Of a DNA stretch of 64,000 nucleotides, positions 50,125-60,566 are shown piece by piece; within the stretch, counting starts at the first letter, position 1, and the number at the start of each line of letters is the position of its first letter. The stretch is from assembly GCA_021779135.1 (NCBI GenBank), contig JAJYBH010000001.1:1-64000 (forward strand), written 5' to 3'. Under the pieces are notes generated by a model. It had not been told where the DNA came from and did no database searches. It worked only from the letters and a program-made list of their open reading frames with translations. Source of the stretch: Deltaproteobacteria bacterium. GTDB taxonomy: Bacteria; Desulfobacterota; Desulfuromonadia; Geobacterales; Pseudopelobacteraceae. The position numbers were made by a program, and so were the translations under genes.

Positions 50125-51906
50125 ATGAGCGAAAACGAAGCAATTAAAATTCTGATCTGCCAGGGAACTGGCGGGGTTTCGATGGGCGCCAAAGAGGTAG
50201 AGGCGGCTTTCGTTAAGCATCTTGCTGAGAAAGGTGTTAGCGCCGTTGTCGGCAAGCGTTGTGATGTTATAAAGACAGGATGTCGCGGATTGTGCGCCAA
50301 CGATGTCCTTGTTGACATCATAACCCCTGATCAGGGACGCGTCACCTACGATTTTGTTAAACCCGAAGAGGTCGAGAAGATCATTGAGGAGCATATCGTC
50401 AACAAGACGATAATGGAAAAAAGAAAAGCTAAACCTTACTATAACCAATTTGTTAATGCCCAGATGCGTGTTGTCATGACCGGCTGCGGTCAGATTGATC
50501 CTGACAGTATTGATGCCTATAAAGAAGAAGATGGATTCAAGGCAATCGAGAAGTGCGTCAAGTCAATGAAACCAGAAGAGGTTATAGAAGAAGTAAAAAA
50601 ATCAGGACTGCGTGGTCGTGGAGGCGGTGGTTTTCCCACTGGAATGAAGTGGTCCTTTTGCAAGGCATCGCCAGGCGAACACAAGTATTTGATCTGCAAC
50701 GCTGACGAGGGTGATCCCGGCGCATTTATGGACCGTTCTCTGCTGGAGGGTGACCCCTACTGCATCATTGAAGGTATGATGATTGCCGCCTATGCCATTG
50801 GTTGCGATTTTGGTTACGTGTACGTTCGTGCAGAGTACCCTCTGGCGGTACAGCGTCTGCAACACGCAATTGACGTTTGTTATGAAAAAGGTTACCTGGG
50901 CAAGAATATACAGGGTTGGGGTCTTGATTTCGATATGCGCATCAAGATGGGTGCCGGTGCCTTTGTCTGTGGTGAGGAAACCGCTTTGATGGCTTCCATT
51001 GAAGGACAGCGCGGCATGAGTCGCCCTCGTCCTCCGTTCCCTGCCGTGCGCGGTCTGTGGGGGCATCCGACTAACATCAACAATGTCGAGACATTTGGCA
51101 ACGTCCGTCACATCATCAACAAAGGTGGTGACTGGTACGCGTCACTAGGTACTGAGACTACCAAAGGTACCAAGATCTTTGCCGTCACCGGTAAGGTCAA
51201 GCACACCGGCCTGGTTGAAGTCCCTGCCGGAATGAAAATTCGCGAGGTCATCTACGATGTCTGTGGCGGTATTGCAAACAACCGAAAGTTTAAAGCCGTC
51301 CAGGCTGGCGGACCTTCCGGTGGTTGTATCCCTGCAGAAATTCTGGATACCCCGGTTGACTACGATTCGCTGATCAAAGCCGGTGCTATGATGGGTTCTG
51401 GCGGCCTGGTCGTCATGGATGAGACAACCTGCATGGTTGACGTATCACGATTCTTTCTCAACTTTACGAGAATGGAATCATGCGGCAAGTGTGTTCCCTG
51501 TAGAATCGGTCTTAAGGTCATGCTCGATATTCTTGAACGCATTACCGAAGGACGAGGCGAGGCAACCGACATTGCCACTCTTCAGGACTTGGGAATCGCT
51601 ATCAAGAAAGCCTCGTTGTGCGGACTCGGACAAACTGCGCCCAACCCGATTCTCTCCACCATCAATTATTTCCGCGATGAGTATGAAGCACACATCAACG
51701 ACAAGCGTTGTCCTTCGAACTGTTGTAAGGAACTGCTGTTGTGGCAGGTAGTCGAGGATAAGTGCGTCAAGTGCGGGGCATGCAAGAAAGCCTGTCCGGT
51801 TGACGCGATTGTATGGGAAAAAGGTCAGCTTGCATTTCTTGACAAAGAAAAGTGCACCAAGTGCAAATCATGCTATGACGCTTGCCGCTTTATGGCACTT
51901 GAATAG
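50125..51906 (+). CDS. nuoF: NADH-quinone oxidoreductase subunit F with extra N-terminal thioredoxin-like Fe-S and C-terminal 2[4Fe-4S] domains
   Basis: SGLRGRGGGGFPTGMKW FMN/NADH motif; ESCGKCVPCRIG; C-terminal CVKCGACKKACPVDAI…CTKCKSCYDACRFMALE. Confidence 0.95.
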   Translation: MSENEAIKILICQGTGGVSMGAKEVEAAFVKHLAEKGVSAVVGKRCDVIKTGCRGLCANDVLVDIITPDQGRVTYDFVKPEEVEKIIEEHIVNKTIMEKRKAKPYYNQFVNAQMRVVMTGCGQIDPDSIDAYKEEDGFKAIEKCVKSMKPEEVIEEVKKSGLRGRGGGGFPTGMKWSFCKASPGEHKYLICNADEGDPGAFMDRSLLEGDPYCIIEGMMIAAYAIGCDFGYVYVRAEYPLAVQRLQHAIDVCYEKGYLGKNIQGWGLDFDMRIKMGAGAFVCGEETALMASIEGQRGMSRPRPPFPAVRGLWGHPTNINNVETFGNVRHIINKGGDWYASLGTETTKGTKIFAVTGKVKHTGLVEVPAGMKIREVIYDVCGGIANNRKFKAVQAGGPSGGCIPAEILDTPVDYDSLIKAGAMMGSGGLVVMDETTCMVDVSRFFLNFTRMESCGKCVPCRIGLKVMLDILERITEGRGEATDIATLQDLGIAIKKASLCGLGQTAPNPILSTINYFRDEYEAHINDKRCPSNCCKELLLWQVVEDKCVKCGACKKACPVDAIVWEKGQLAFLDKEKCTKCKSCYDACRFMALE

Positions 51907-51948
51907 AATCATCACTTGAACGGTCAAACTCACTACGCAGAGGTTGAG

Positions 51949-54417
51949 ATGGTAAATCTGACAATAGATGACAAGCAGGTAACAGCACCCAAAACCGCGA
52001 CAATTTATGAAGCGGCGAAGTTGAATGGGATTAACATACCGATTTTGTGCCACGACAAAAAACTGAAGCCATTCGGTGCATGCCGCATGTGTCTGGTCGA
52101 AGTGGAGCAAATGAAGGGCCGTCAGATCCCGGCCTGCACTACTCCGGTTACTGAGGGGATGATTATCCGGACCTCAACCCCTGATATTGTCAAAGCGCGT
52201 AAGATGGTGCTTGAACTTCTCCTGCTCAACCATCCAATTGACTGCCCTGTATGTGACAAGGCCGGCGACTGCGATCTGCAGAATCTAACGTATGAATACA
52301 AGGTGAATGCCAACCGATTTACAGATGAGAAGTTCCATCACGAAATCGATTACAACAATCCTCTAATTGAACGGGATATGAATCGTTGCGTACTCTGTGG
52401 CAAGTGCGCCCGTATCTGTGATGAAATCGTCTCATTTGGAGCCTTGACATTTATCAGCCGTGGCATTGAGACCAAGATAGGTTGTGAGTTCGATGAAGCA
52501 CTGAATTGCGAGTTCTGTGGTTCCTGCGTGTCTGTCTGCCCGGTGGGTTCTTTGCTTGCACGTCCATTCAAGTTCAAAGCACGCTTCTGGTCGCTCACCA
52601 AACAAAAGACAATATGCGGGTATTGCGGTACCGGATGTAATCTGACACTAGGAGTCAAGGACAACAAGGTTCTCACCACGATTTATGATGAAAATCAGGG
52701 CTTTCATAACGGCCAGCTCTGTTGCCGAGGGCGTTTTGGTTATCAGTTCATCAATAGCGAGAAGCGTCTGACAAAGCCTTTGGTTCGTAAAAACGGAAAC
52801 CTGGTGGAAGCTGGCTGGGATGAGGCTCTTGATCTTGTAGCTGCGCGACTGAAGGGAGCCGGAGCCGCTGCGGCTGCTATAGCAACAGCACGTTTGACGA
52901 ATGAGGAACTGGTGCTTTTCAAGCAGCTGATGGAAACTGCCGGATCCAACAATTATGACCATTCCGCCGGATACGCCCATGCGGCACTCACTGAGGGTTT
53001 TGCCAGTAGCTTCGGCGTAGCCGCTTCACCTTCATCGATACTTGACATACAAAAGAGTGAGTTGTTGCTTGTGATCAAGACCGATGCGTATGAAACCCAT
53101 CCGGTAGTTGGCTTCGAGATCAATATGGCGGTCAAAAATAAGGGTGTCCTGCTCAAGATTTTGTCCGACAAGTCAGGGAAACTCTCCAAACTACCTGATG
53201 CTAAGACTCTGATCCATACTCCCGGTACAGAAACCACAATTATCAACTCATTGGCAAAAGTCATCCTGGATAATAAGCTTGCTGATGCTTCAGCTGCATT
53301 GATCCCCGGATATGACGAACTTGAGAAGGCATTAGCCGATTTTACACCTGAGGCGGTTTCTGCCCAATGTGGTTTGAGTGCTGTTGAAATTAAACAGTTG
53401 GCTAGTGCTTATGCCAAAGCAGATAAGGCTTTGATTATTTTCCCTGTTGGGCAGGCTTACCCAGGGCATACCGCCGCCTTGGCCAATGCCATTGCCAATC
53501 TGGCCTTGCTGGCTGGGAAACTTGGCAAAGAAGGCAGCGGGGTGCTCTGCCTTTCTGAAAAGAACAACAGCCAAGGCGCCGTCGACATGGGATTCCAAAC
53601 TGCCGATGGACTCAATGCAAACCAGATTCTTGACGGTTGTGCCAGTAAGACGATAAAGACTTTGCTCATTGCTGGCGAAAATCCGATGGTGTCCTATCCT
53701 GATCACGCCAAGGTAGCAGCTGCCCTAGACAGATTAGAATTTCTGGTAGTGTCAGAAATATTTCTGACAGAGACTGCGGCCATGGCCGATGTTGTTCTGC
53801 CGGTCTGCTCCTTTGCCGAAAAGGAAGGTACCTTTACCGCTACTGACAGACGAGTACAGCATATCAAGCCAGCGATCAAAAAAACTGCTCAGAGCCGCTC
53901 AGACTTTGAGATCCTAGGGGCGTTGATCAAAAAACTGGGTGGTATCGCTCCGACAGCGCCTGCATCCGTATTTGCCGAAATAGCCTCCTCTGTTCCCGGG
54001 TATGCCGGTATGAGCTACGTGTCTCTGGGAGAAGAAGGTCAATTTGCAACTGTTGCCGTAAAGCCTGCTTTTGTAGTCCCGCAAGCTCCGCTCGCCAAAT
54101 CAGAAACGGGTAAGCTGGCGCTAGTTATCGGCAGTGCTCTGTATCACAACGGAACGCTTTCTCAGTATGGTGAAGGGCCAATGCACGTCTGTCCTGAGGG
54201 ATATGTCGAACTTTCCAGGGCTGATGCCGCCGCGTTAAACTTTGCTGAAAACGATCTCCTGACGGTCAGTTCGGCCGGCGGAAGCATGGTCCTCAAGGCC
54301 CGGATCTCGTCTCGCATACCGCAGGGAGTCGTCTTTGCACCATACCATTTCGGATCCAATCCGGTTAACCAGATATGGAATGGAGCTGCTGTTACCTGGG
54401 TGACCCTGACCAAGTAG
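51949..54417 (+). CDS. nuoG: NADH-quinone oxidoreductase subunit G
   Basis: N-terminal 2Fe-2S (CHDKKLKPFGACRMCLVEV), CPVCDKAGDCDLQ, CGYCGTGCNLTLGV, molybdopterin oxidoreductase body. Confidence 0.96.
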   Translation: MVNLTIDDKQVTAPKTATIYEAAKLNGINIPILCHDKKLKPFGACRMCLVEVEQMKGRQIPACTTPVTEGMIIRTSTPDIVKARKMVLELLLLNHPIDCPVCDKAGDCDLQNLTYEYKVNANRFTDEKFHHEIDYNNPLIERDMNRCVLCGKCARICDEIVSFGALTFISRGIETKIGCEFDEALNCEFCGSCVSVCPVGSLLARPFKFKARFWSLTKQKTICGYCGTGCNLTLGVKDNKVLTTIYDENQGFHNGQLCCRGRFGYQFINSEKRLTKPLVRKNGNLVEAGWDEALDLVAARLKGAGAAAAAIATARLTNEELVLFKQLMETAGSNNYDHSAGYAHAALTEGFASSFGVAASPSSILDIQKSELLLVIKTDAYETHPVVGFEINMAVKNKGVLLKILSDKSGKLSKLPDAKTLIHTPGTETTIINSLAKVILDNKLADASAALIPGYDELEKALADFTPEAVSAQCGLSAVEIKQLASAYAKADKALIIFPVGQAYPGHTAALANAIANLALLAGKLGKEGSGVLCLSEKNNSQGAVDMGFQTADGLNANQILDGCASKTIKTLLIAGENPMVSYPDHAKVAAALDRLEFLVVSEIFLTETAAMADVVLPVCSFAEKEGTFTATDRRVQHIKPAIKKTAQSRSDFEILGALIKKLGGIAPTAPASVFAEIASSVPGYAGMSYVSLGEEGQFATVAVKPAFVVPQAPLAKSETGKLALVIGSALYHNGTLSQYGEGPMHVCPEGYVELSRADAAALNFAENDLLTVSSAGGSMVLKARISSRIPQGVVFAPYHFGSNPVNQIWNGAAVTWVTLTK

Positions 54418-54467
54418 TCTATTACAACACCTACGAAAATAACTATAAACCAAGGAAAGAGGGACAG

Positions 54468-55535
54468 ATGGATATCGTGATATTAGGACTGCCGATGATG
54501 TACTACATCGCCATGGTTGCCAAGGTCCTGGTGGCGTTTGTCTTCGTGTTGCTGACCGTGGCATATTCCACTTATGCTGAACGCAAAATTATCGGACATA
54601 TGCAAGTGCGACTGGGACCTATGCGTACTGGATGGCACGGACTTTTGCAACCGATAGCCGACGGAGTCAAACTCTTTTTCAAGGAAGAGATTGTCCCTGC
54701 ACAAGCGAGTACCTTTGCTTTTTTGATTGCACCTATAATTGCACTGGTCCCGGCCTTTATAACTTTTGCAGTCATCCCGTTCGGTGGAGTTATTGAGGTG
54801 GCCGGCTACAAGATTCCGCTACAGGTTGCAAGTTACGTTGATGTCGCCTCCGGTAAAGTTTATGACATCAACGTCGGTGTATTGTATATCCTAGCCATGT
54901 CTTCAATCGGTGTTTATGGCATTGTCCTAGCCGGATGGGCATCAAACAGCAAGTATTCTCTTCTGGGCGGTCTGCGTGCATCGGCACAGATGATATCGTA
55001 CGAACTTTCAGCCGGTCTGGCCATTGTCTCTGTTTTTATGCTTTCCGGCACTCTTTCAATGAATGAAATTGTCAATCTTCAATCCGGTGTTGGAGGGTTC
55101 GACTGGTACATATTCAAACAGCCGCTAGCATTTATCATGTTTTTCATCTGTTCGATAGCAGAGATCAACCGCACACCTTTCGACCTACCAGAAGCAGAAA
55201 CTGAACTGGTATCGGGATTCTGCACTGAGTATTCAAGTATGAAATACGCGATGTTTTTCATGGCTGAATACGCCAACATGATAACCGTGTGCGCTATTAC
55301 TACCACCCTGTTCCTGGGTGGGTGGAACGGTCCGATGGCAACGACAATACCACTGCTTGGCCCGGTCTATTTCGTGGCAAAGGTTTATTTCCTGATTTTC
55401 TTCTGCATGTGGCTTCGTGCAACAGTCCCCAGGTATCGCTATGACCAACTCATGCATATAGGGTGGAAAGTGTTTATCCCGCTTGGTTTACTTAACATTG
55501 TGGCCACAGGTATCTGGAATTTTATTCTTCAGTAG
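54468..55535 (+). CDS. nuoH: NADH-quinone oxidoreductase subunit H
   Basis: YAERKIIGHMQVRLGPMRTGWHGLLQPIADGVKLFFKE…NRTPFDLPEAETELVSGFCTEYSSMK. Confidence 0.98.
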   Translation: MDIVILGLPMMYYIAMVAKVLVAFVFVLLTVAYSTYAERKIIGHMQVRLGPMRTGWHGLLQPIADGVKLFFKEEIVPAQASTFAFLIAPIIALVPAFITFAVIPFGGVIEVAGYKIPLQVASYVDVASGKVYDINVGVLYILAMSSIGVYGIVLAGWASNSKYSLLGGLRASAQMISYELSAGLAIVSVFMLSGTLSMNEIVNLQSGVGGFDWYIFKQPLAFIMFFICSIAEINRTPFDLPEAETELVSGFCTEYSSMKYAMFFMAEYANMITVCAITTTLFLGGWNGPMATTIPLLGPVYFVAKVYFLIFFCMWLRATVPRYRYDQLMHIGWKVFIPLGLLNIVATGIWNFILQ

Positions 55536-55572
55536 GATTTAAACCAAGGACTCCAAGAACAAGGACGGAAAC

Positions 55573-55986
55573 ATGAATCCGATTAATACGTTTGTGCCGA
55601 TCATACAAGGCCTTAAAATCACACTGGGGCATCTATTCAAAAAACCGGTCACCTTGCAGTACCCAGATGAGCGACCAAAAGTAGCAGCGCGCTTCAGGGG
55701 GCTGCATGCATTGAATGTTTCTCACAACAAGGCAAAATGTGTGGCCTGTTACCTCTGCCCTACTGTTTGTCCTGCCAAGTGCATAACGGTTGAGGCGGGT
55801 GAGGATGCTTCCCATGACAAGTTTGCTGCTGTCTATGAGATTGACATGTTACGCTGCATCTTCTGCGGTTACTGTGTCGAGGCTTGCCCGGTGGATGCCA
55901 TTCGGATGACGGGTGAGTTTGAGCTGGCCAACTATAACCGCAAGGATTTCGTCTACTCCAAGGAACGACTCTTAGAAAAGAAATAA
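55573..55986 (+). CDS. nuoI: NADH-quinone oxidoreductase subunit I
   Basis: CVACYLCPTVCPAKCITVEAGED…CIFCGYCVEACPVDAIRMTGEFELA. Confidence 0.97.
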   Translation: MNPINTFVPIIQGLKITLGHLFKKPVTLQYPDERPKVAARFRGLHALNVSHNKAKCVACYLCPTVCPAKCITVEAGEDASHDKFAAVYEIDMLRCIFCGYCVEACPVDAIRMTGEFELANYNRKDFVYSKERLLEKK

Positions 55987-55997
55987 AGGAGCAGTAC

Positions 55998-56501
55998 ATG
56001 GAAACCCTCTTCTTCTTAATAATCTCGCTGGTGGCCATCGTGTCGGCGATCCTGGTGGTTACCTGCAGGAACCCGATAAATAGTGCTCTGTCACTGATCC
56101 TGACTTTTTTCTGTCTGGCAACCTACTACGTGATGCTGGATGCACCATTCATGGCTGCAGTTCAGGTGATGGTATATGCCGGTGCCATCATGGTCCTGAT
56201 TGTGTTCACCATCATGCTGCTCAATATCCGGGTAAACGCATCTAAAAGCCAATCACATAAAATTGTGCTGGGAACTATTATCGGTTTCTTCACGCTGATC
56301 AATACCGCTGTAATCGTTTTCAAGGGTCGTGTCGCAATTCCCAGCGGACCATTGACTGGCGAAATTATCAAGCAACAGGGTCATACCGAGTTGATTGGGC
56401 GTGAGATGTTCACCACCTTTCTGCTCCCTTTCGAGATAACTTCGATTCTACTCCTGGTAGCCATTATAGGTGCTGTTATTTTGGCCAAGAAAAAAATCTA
56501 G
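55998..56501 (+). CDS. nuoJ: NADH-quinone oxidoreductase subunit J
   Basis: [53 protein letters not shown]. Confidence 0.97.
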   Translation: METLFFLIISLVAIVSAILVVTCRNPINSALSLILTFFCLATYYVMLDAPFMAAVQVMVYAGAIMVLIVFTIMLLNIRVNASKSQSHKIVLGTIIGFFTLINTAVIVFKGRVAIPSGPLTGEIIKQQGHTELIGREMFTTFLLPFEITSILLLVAIIGAVILAKKKI

Positions 56502-56517
56502 ACAGAGGGATAAATTC

Positions 56518-56820
56518 ATGGAAAATCTGAACGGTTATCTCATAATCAGCGCCATACTTTTCTCGATCGGGACGATTGGTGTGCTGACGCGCAAAAATGC
56601 CATCGTTATCTTCATGTGTGTGGAAATGATGCTTAATGCTGTGAATCTTACCTTCGTGGCGCTTTCACGGCACTTGGGCAATCTGGACGGACAGGTGTTT
56701 GTTTTCTTTGTCATGACTGTTGCCGCTGCGGAGGCCGCCGTCGGTCTGGCTTTGATGATAGCATTTTACAACAACAAAGAATCGATTGACGTCGATGACG
56801 TCAATCTGATGAAGTGGTAG
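56518..56820 (+). CDS. nuoK: NADH-quinone oxidoreductase subunit K
   Basis: [38 protein letters not shown]…[16 protein letters not shown]. Confidence 0.97.
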   Translation: MENLNGYLIISAILFSIGTIGVLTRKNAIVIFMCVEMMLNAVNLTFVALSRHLGNLDGQVFVFFVMTVAAAEAAVGLALMIAFYNNKESIDVDDVNLMKW

Positions 56821-56873
56821 TTCCGGTTTCAATAAAACAAACAACGTTTAACGATTGAATAAAGGAGTCCCAC

Positions 56874-58868
56874 ATGCTTGACTACGTTTGGCTGATCCCG
56901 TTCTTCCCGCTTGTTGGTTTTCTGATCAACGGATTGCTCGGGAAAAAGATCAAGAATGAGGCGGTCATCGGTGCAATCGGCACCTTGGCGATATTTTCGT
57001 CATTTATTGTCTCCTGCATGGTTCTTCTCGAGATGATAGGTCTATCTCCCGAGAATCGAGTCTTTGAGAAAGTGGTCTTTCCTTGGATTCACTCCGGTAA
57101 CTTCAAGGCGGATATGGCTTTTTTGGTGGATCCGCTCTCCTGTGTAATGATCATGGTCGTCACAGGGGTAGGATCTCTGATTCACCTCTACTCCATTGGC
57201 TATATGCACGGTGAGGAGGGCTTCTACCGCTTTTTCGCCTACCTGAACCTGTTCTGTATGTCCATGCTGCTGCTGGTGCTGGGCGGCAACATGCTTGTCA
57301 TGTTCATCGGCTGGGAAGGTGTCGGTCTCTGTTCATACCTGCTGATAGGTTACTATTTCCACAAAAAATCTGCCGGGGACGCTGCTAAGAAAGCCTTTGT
57401 CATGAATCGCGTAGGCGACTTTGGATTCCTGATCGGCCTGTTTACTCTTTACTGGTGGCTCGGTAGCAACCATAATATTTGGACCATCAACTTCACCGAA
57501 ATCAAAGCTGCGTCACATCTGTTGCCCTACGGAGGCGTTGTAACAATCGCTACTCTATGCTTCTTTGTTGGTGCTACGGGTAAATCGGCTCAGATTCCTC
57601 TCTTTACCTGGCTACCTGATGCCATGGAAGGTCCGACCCCCGTTTCTGCTCTGATCCACGCGGCCACAATGGTCACCGCAGGTGTTTACATGATCGGTAG
57701 AATGAGCTTTGTCTTCATAAAATCGCCCGAGACTATGATGGTTATCGCAGTCGTCGGAGCTGCAACTGCTATCTTTGCAGCTACCATCGGTACTGCGCAG
57801 AATGATATCAAGCGCGTTCTCGCTTACTCTACCGTATCGCAGCTCGGATTCATGTTTCTGGCCATGGGTGTCGGTGCATTTGGGGCCGGTATCTTTCATC
57901 TTATGACCCATGCATTTTTCAAGGCCTGTCTGTTCCTCGGGTCTGGGTCGGTCATTCATGCCATGCACCATGCGCTACATAAAGGACACCTGCACGATGA
58001 TGCCCAGGATATGCGCAACATGGGTGGACTCAGAAAAGCCATGCCAATTACTTTCCTGACATTTCTTGTGTCTACCATCGCAATCTCTGGAATACCCGGT
58101 TTTTCCGGTTTCTTTTCGAAGGACGAGATCCTCTGGCAAGCCTTCGCCAACCCCTATCATGGCAATCTGAATTACTTCCTTTGGGCGACTGGTGCGATAG
58201 CGGCCTGTTTCACAGCCTTCTACATGTTCCGTCTGGTATTCATGACCTTCTTTGGCGAGTGCCGTATCAACAGCAAGGTCAAGGAGCACCTGCACGAGTC
58301 ACCTCTGGTTATCACGATCCCTCTGATGGTGTTAGGTTTTCTTGCTCTGATCGGCGGCTATATTGGTATGCCGAAACTGATGGGAATGCTTCCTAACTAC
58401 TTTGAACATTGGCTTGATCCCGTCTTTGAACTGGCCACAGAATACGGTGCCGCCTATGCACACCATGGCGAACATTCTAGTCATGCACTGGAATGGGGAT
58501 TGATGTTCGGCTCAGTAGTTATTGCCGTGATAGGTATCGGCATTGCAGCCACCATGTATACGAAAAACTCCACGCTGCCTAAACGGTTCACCGACGCGTT
58601 CCCGTCCTTGCACCGTGCCGTATACAACAAGTGGTACATCGATGAACTTTATGATTTTGCTTTTGTTAATCCCTGCAAGTCATTTGGCCAGTTTCTTTGG
58701 AAAGGTTTTGATGTGCTGGTTATTGACGGTGTTGTCAACGGTGTTGCCGGTGTGGTAATGGGATTCAGCGGCATATTCCGTTACATGCAGTCCGGCCTGA
58801 TTTCCAACTATGCCTGGTCCATGGCCTTTGGCGTTGTTGTGATGCTGGGCTACTACGTATTCAAGTAA
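56874..58868 (+). CDS. nuoL: NADH-quinone oxidoreductase subunit L
   Basis: IGWEGVGLCSYLLIGYYFHKKSAGDAAKKAFVMNRVGDFGFLIGLF…LPDAMEGPTPVSALIHAATMVTAGVYMI. Confidence 0.98.
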   Translation: MLDYVWLIPFFPLVGFLINGLLGKKIKNEAVIGAIGTLAIFSSFIVSCMVLLEMIGLSPENRVFEKVVFPWIHSGNFKADMAFLVDPLSCVMIMVVTGVGSLIHLYSIGYMHGEEGFYRFFAYLNLFCMSMLLLVLGGNMLVMFIGWEGVGLCSYLLIGYYFHKKSAGDAAKKAFVMNRVGDFGFLIGLFTLYWWLGSNHNIWTINFTEIKAASHLLPYGGVVTIATLCFFVGATGKSAQIPLFTWLPDAMEGPTPVSALIHAATMVTAGVYMIGRMSFVFIKSPETMMVIAVVGAATAIFAATIGTAQNDIKRVLAYSTVSQLGFMFLAMGVGAFGAGIFHLMTHAFFKACLFLGSGSVIHAMHHALHKGHLHDDAQDMRNMGGLRKAMPITFLTFLVSTIAISGIPGFSGFFSKDEILWQAFANPYHGNLNYFLWATGAIAACFTAFYMFRLVFMTFFGECRINSKVKEHLHESPLVITIPLMVLGFLALIGGYIGMPKLMGMLPNYFEHWLDPVFELATEYGAAYAHHGEHSSHALEWGLMFGSVVIAVIGIGIAATMYTKNSTLPKRFTDAFPSLHRAVYNKWYIDELYDFAFVNPCKSFGQFLWKGFDVLVIDGVVNGVAGVVMGFSGIFRYMQSGLISNYAWSMAFGVVVMLGYYVFK

Positions 58869-58905
58869 GCGATACTCTGCAATTTGCATAAAGGAGCATG
58901 AATTC

Positions 58906-60534
58906 ATGAGTAACCTATTGAGCCTGACGACATTCCTGCCGATACTGGGTGTCCTGTTGTTGCTGTTTATACCCAAAGACAGCAAAGGAACGCTGCGTAA
59001 TGTTGCACTTGCAACAACAGTCGTGACTTTCATTGTGTCGTTGCCGATAATGTTTGGCTTCCAGAGTAACGCCGAATTTCAGTTCGTAGAGAATATTCCC
59101 TGGATATCAGCCGGCCCGTTTGTCATGCGCTACTTCGTTGGTATCGATGGCATCAGCCTCTGGCTGGTCATCTTGACTACCTTCATCATGCCGATCGCGG
59201 TACTTTCCACCTATACTGCTGTCGAGGAGAAGGTCAAAGAGTACATGATCCTGTTGCTGTTGCTCGAGACCGGAATGCTGGGGGCGTTTATATCCCTGGA
59301 CATGTTTCTATTCTATATCTTCTGGGAAGTCATGCTGATCCCGATGTATTTCATGATTGGTATCTGGGGTGGTAAAAACCGAATTTATGCTGCTGTAAAG
59401 TTTTTCATCTACACCATGGTTGGCTCCCTGCTCATGCTTGTTGCTCTGATCTATCTCTATTTCAAGGGTGTAGAGGCCGGTTTTACCAACTTCGGACTTC
59501 TTCAGTTCTTTAACTTGCAACTACCGCTTGCAACACAGGTTTGGCTGTTCCTGGCCTTTGCCCTGGCCTTTGCAATCAAGGTTCCAATGTTCCCTTTGCA
59601 TACCTGGTTGCCGGATGCCCACACCGAAGCACCAACAGCCGGTTCCGTTATCTTGGCCGCCATACTGTTGAAGATGGGTACGTATGGTTATGTACGTTTT
59701 GCTATACCGCTTTTCCCGGAGGCTGCCCACAAATTTGCTCCTCTCATCGCGACACTGGCAGTGATCGGCATTATCTATGCTGCACTTGTTGCCATGGTGC
59801 AGGAGGATGTCAAAAAATTGGTCGCCTATTCATCTGTTGCCCATCTTGGTTTCGTTATGCTGGGTGTTTTTGCCTTCAATGTTGAAGGTATCACTGGTGG
59901 ACTTCTGCAAATGATTAACCACGGTGTTTCCACCGGCGCTCTGTTCCTTATCGTCGGATTCATTTATGAACGTCGGCACACGCGACTGATTACTGATTTC
60001 GGCGGACTCTCAAAACAGATGCCGATTTTTGCAACCATTTTCATGATTGTAACCTTTTCTTCGATTGGTCTACCTGGTACCAACGGGTTTGTTGGCGAGT
60101 TCCTGGTTCTAATCGGTGCCTTCGAAAGCGAACTGCGCTGGTGGACGATCATCGCTTCTAGCGGTGTGATTCTTTCAGCAGTCTATATGCTCTGGATGTT
60201 CCAGCGGGTTATGTTCGGTGAACTGGACAATCCAAAAAACCAGAAGCTGGCAGACCTGAATGCACGCGAGATTGTTATCATGGTGCCGCTGATCGTTATG
60301 ATATTTGTGATGGGTATTTACCCGAAACCATTTATTGACAAGATGGATCCAGCCATCAAAAAACTGGTATCACAGGTCCGCCCTCTTTCTATGAGTGCCC
60401 AGAAGATGTCGGAAGCCCAGCCGTCACTTCCATCTGGACATACCGGTATTGAAATGCCCGCCGGACACCCCGGCATGTCTCCAGAAACTGATTCACACGC
60501 GGCACCGGTAGCAAATCCACACGAAGCCAAGTAA
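58906..60534 (+). CDS. nuoM: NADH-quinone oxidoreductase subunit M
   Basis: FPLHTWLPDAHTEAPTAGSVILAAILLKMGTYGYVRFAIPLFPEA. Confidence 0.98.
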   Translation: MSNLLSLTTFLPILGVLLLLFIPKDSKGTLRNVALATTVVTFIVSLPIMFGFQSNAEFQFVENIPWISAGPFVMRYFVGIDGISLWLVILTTFIMPIAVLSTYTAVEEKVKEYMILLLLLETGMLGAFISLDMFLFYIFWEVMLIPMYFMIGIWGGKNRIYAAVKFFIYTMVGSLLMLVALIYLYFKGVEAGFTNFGLLQFFNLQLPLATQVWLFLAFALAFAIKVPMFPLHTWLPDAHTEAPTAGSVILAAILLKMGTYGYVRFAIPLFPEAAHKFAPLIATLAVIGIIYAALVAMVQEDVKKLVAYSSVAHLGFVMLGVFAFNVEGITGGLLQMINHGVSTGALFLIVGFIYERRHTRLITDFGGLSKQMPIFATIFMIVTFSSIGLPGTNGFVGEFLVLIGAFESELRWWTIIASSGVILSAVYMLWMFQRVMFGELDNPKNQKLADLNAREIVIMVPLIVMIFVMGIYPKPFIDKMDPAIKKLVSQVRPLSMSAQKMSEAQPSLPSGHTGIEMPAGHPGMSPETDSHAAPVANPHEAK

Positions 60535-60566
60535 AAAAGCGTCAATCCGACCGGAGGATATACTAG

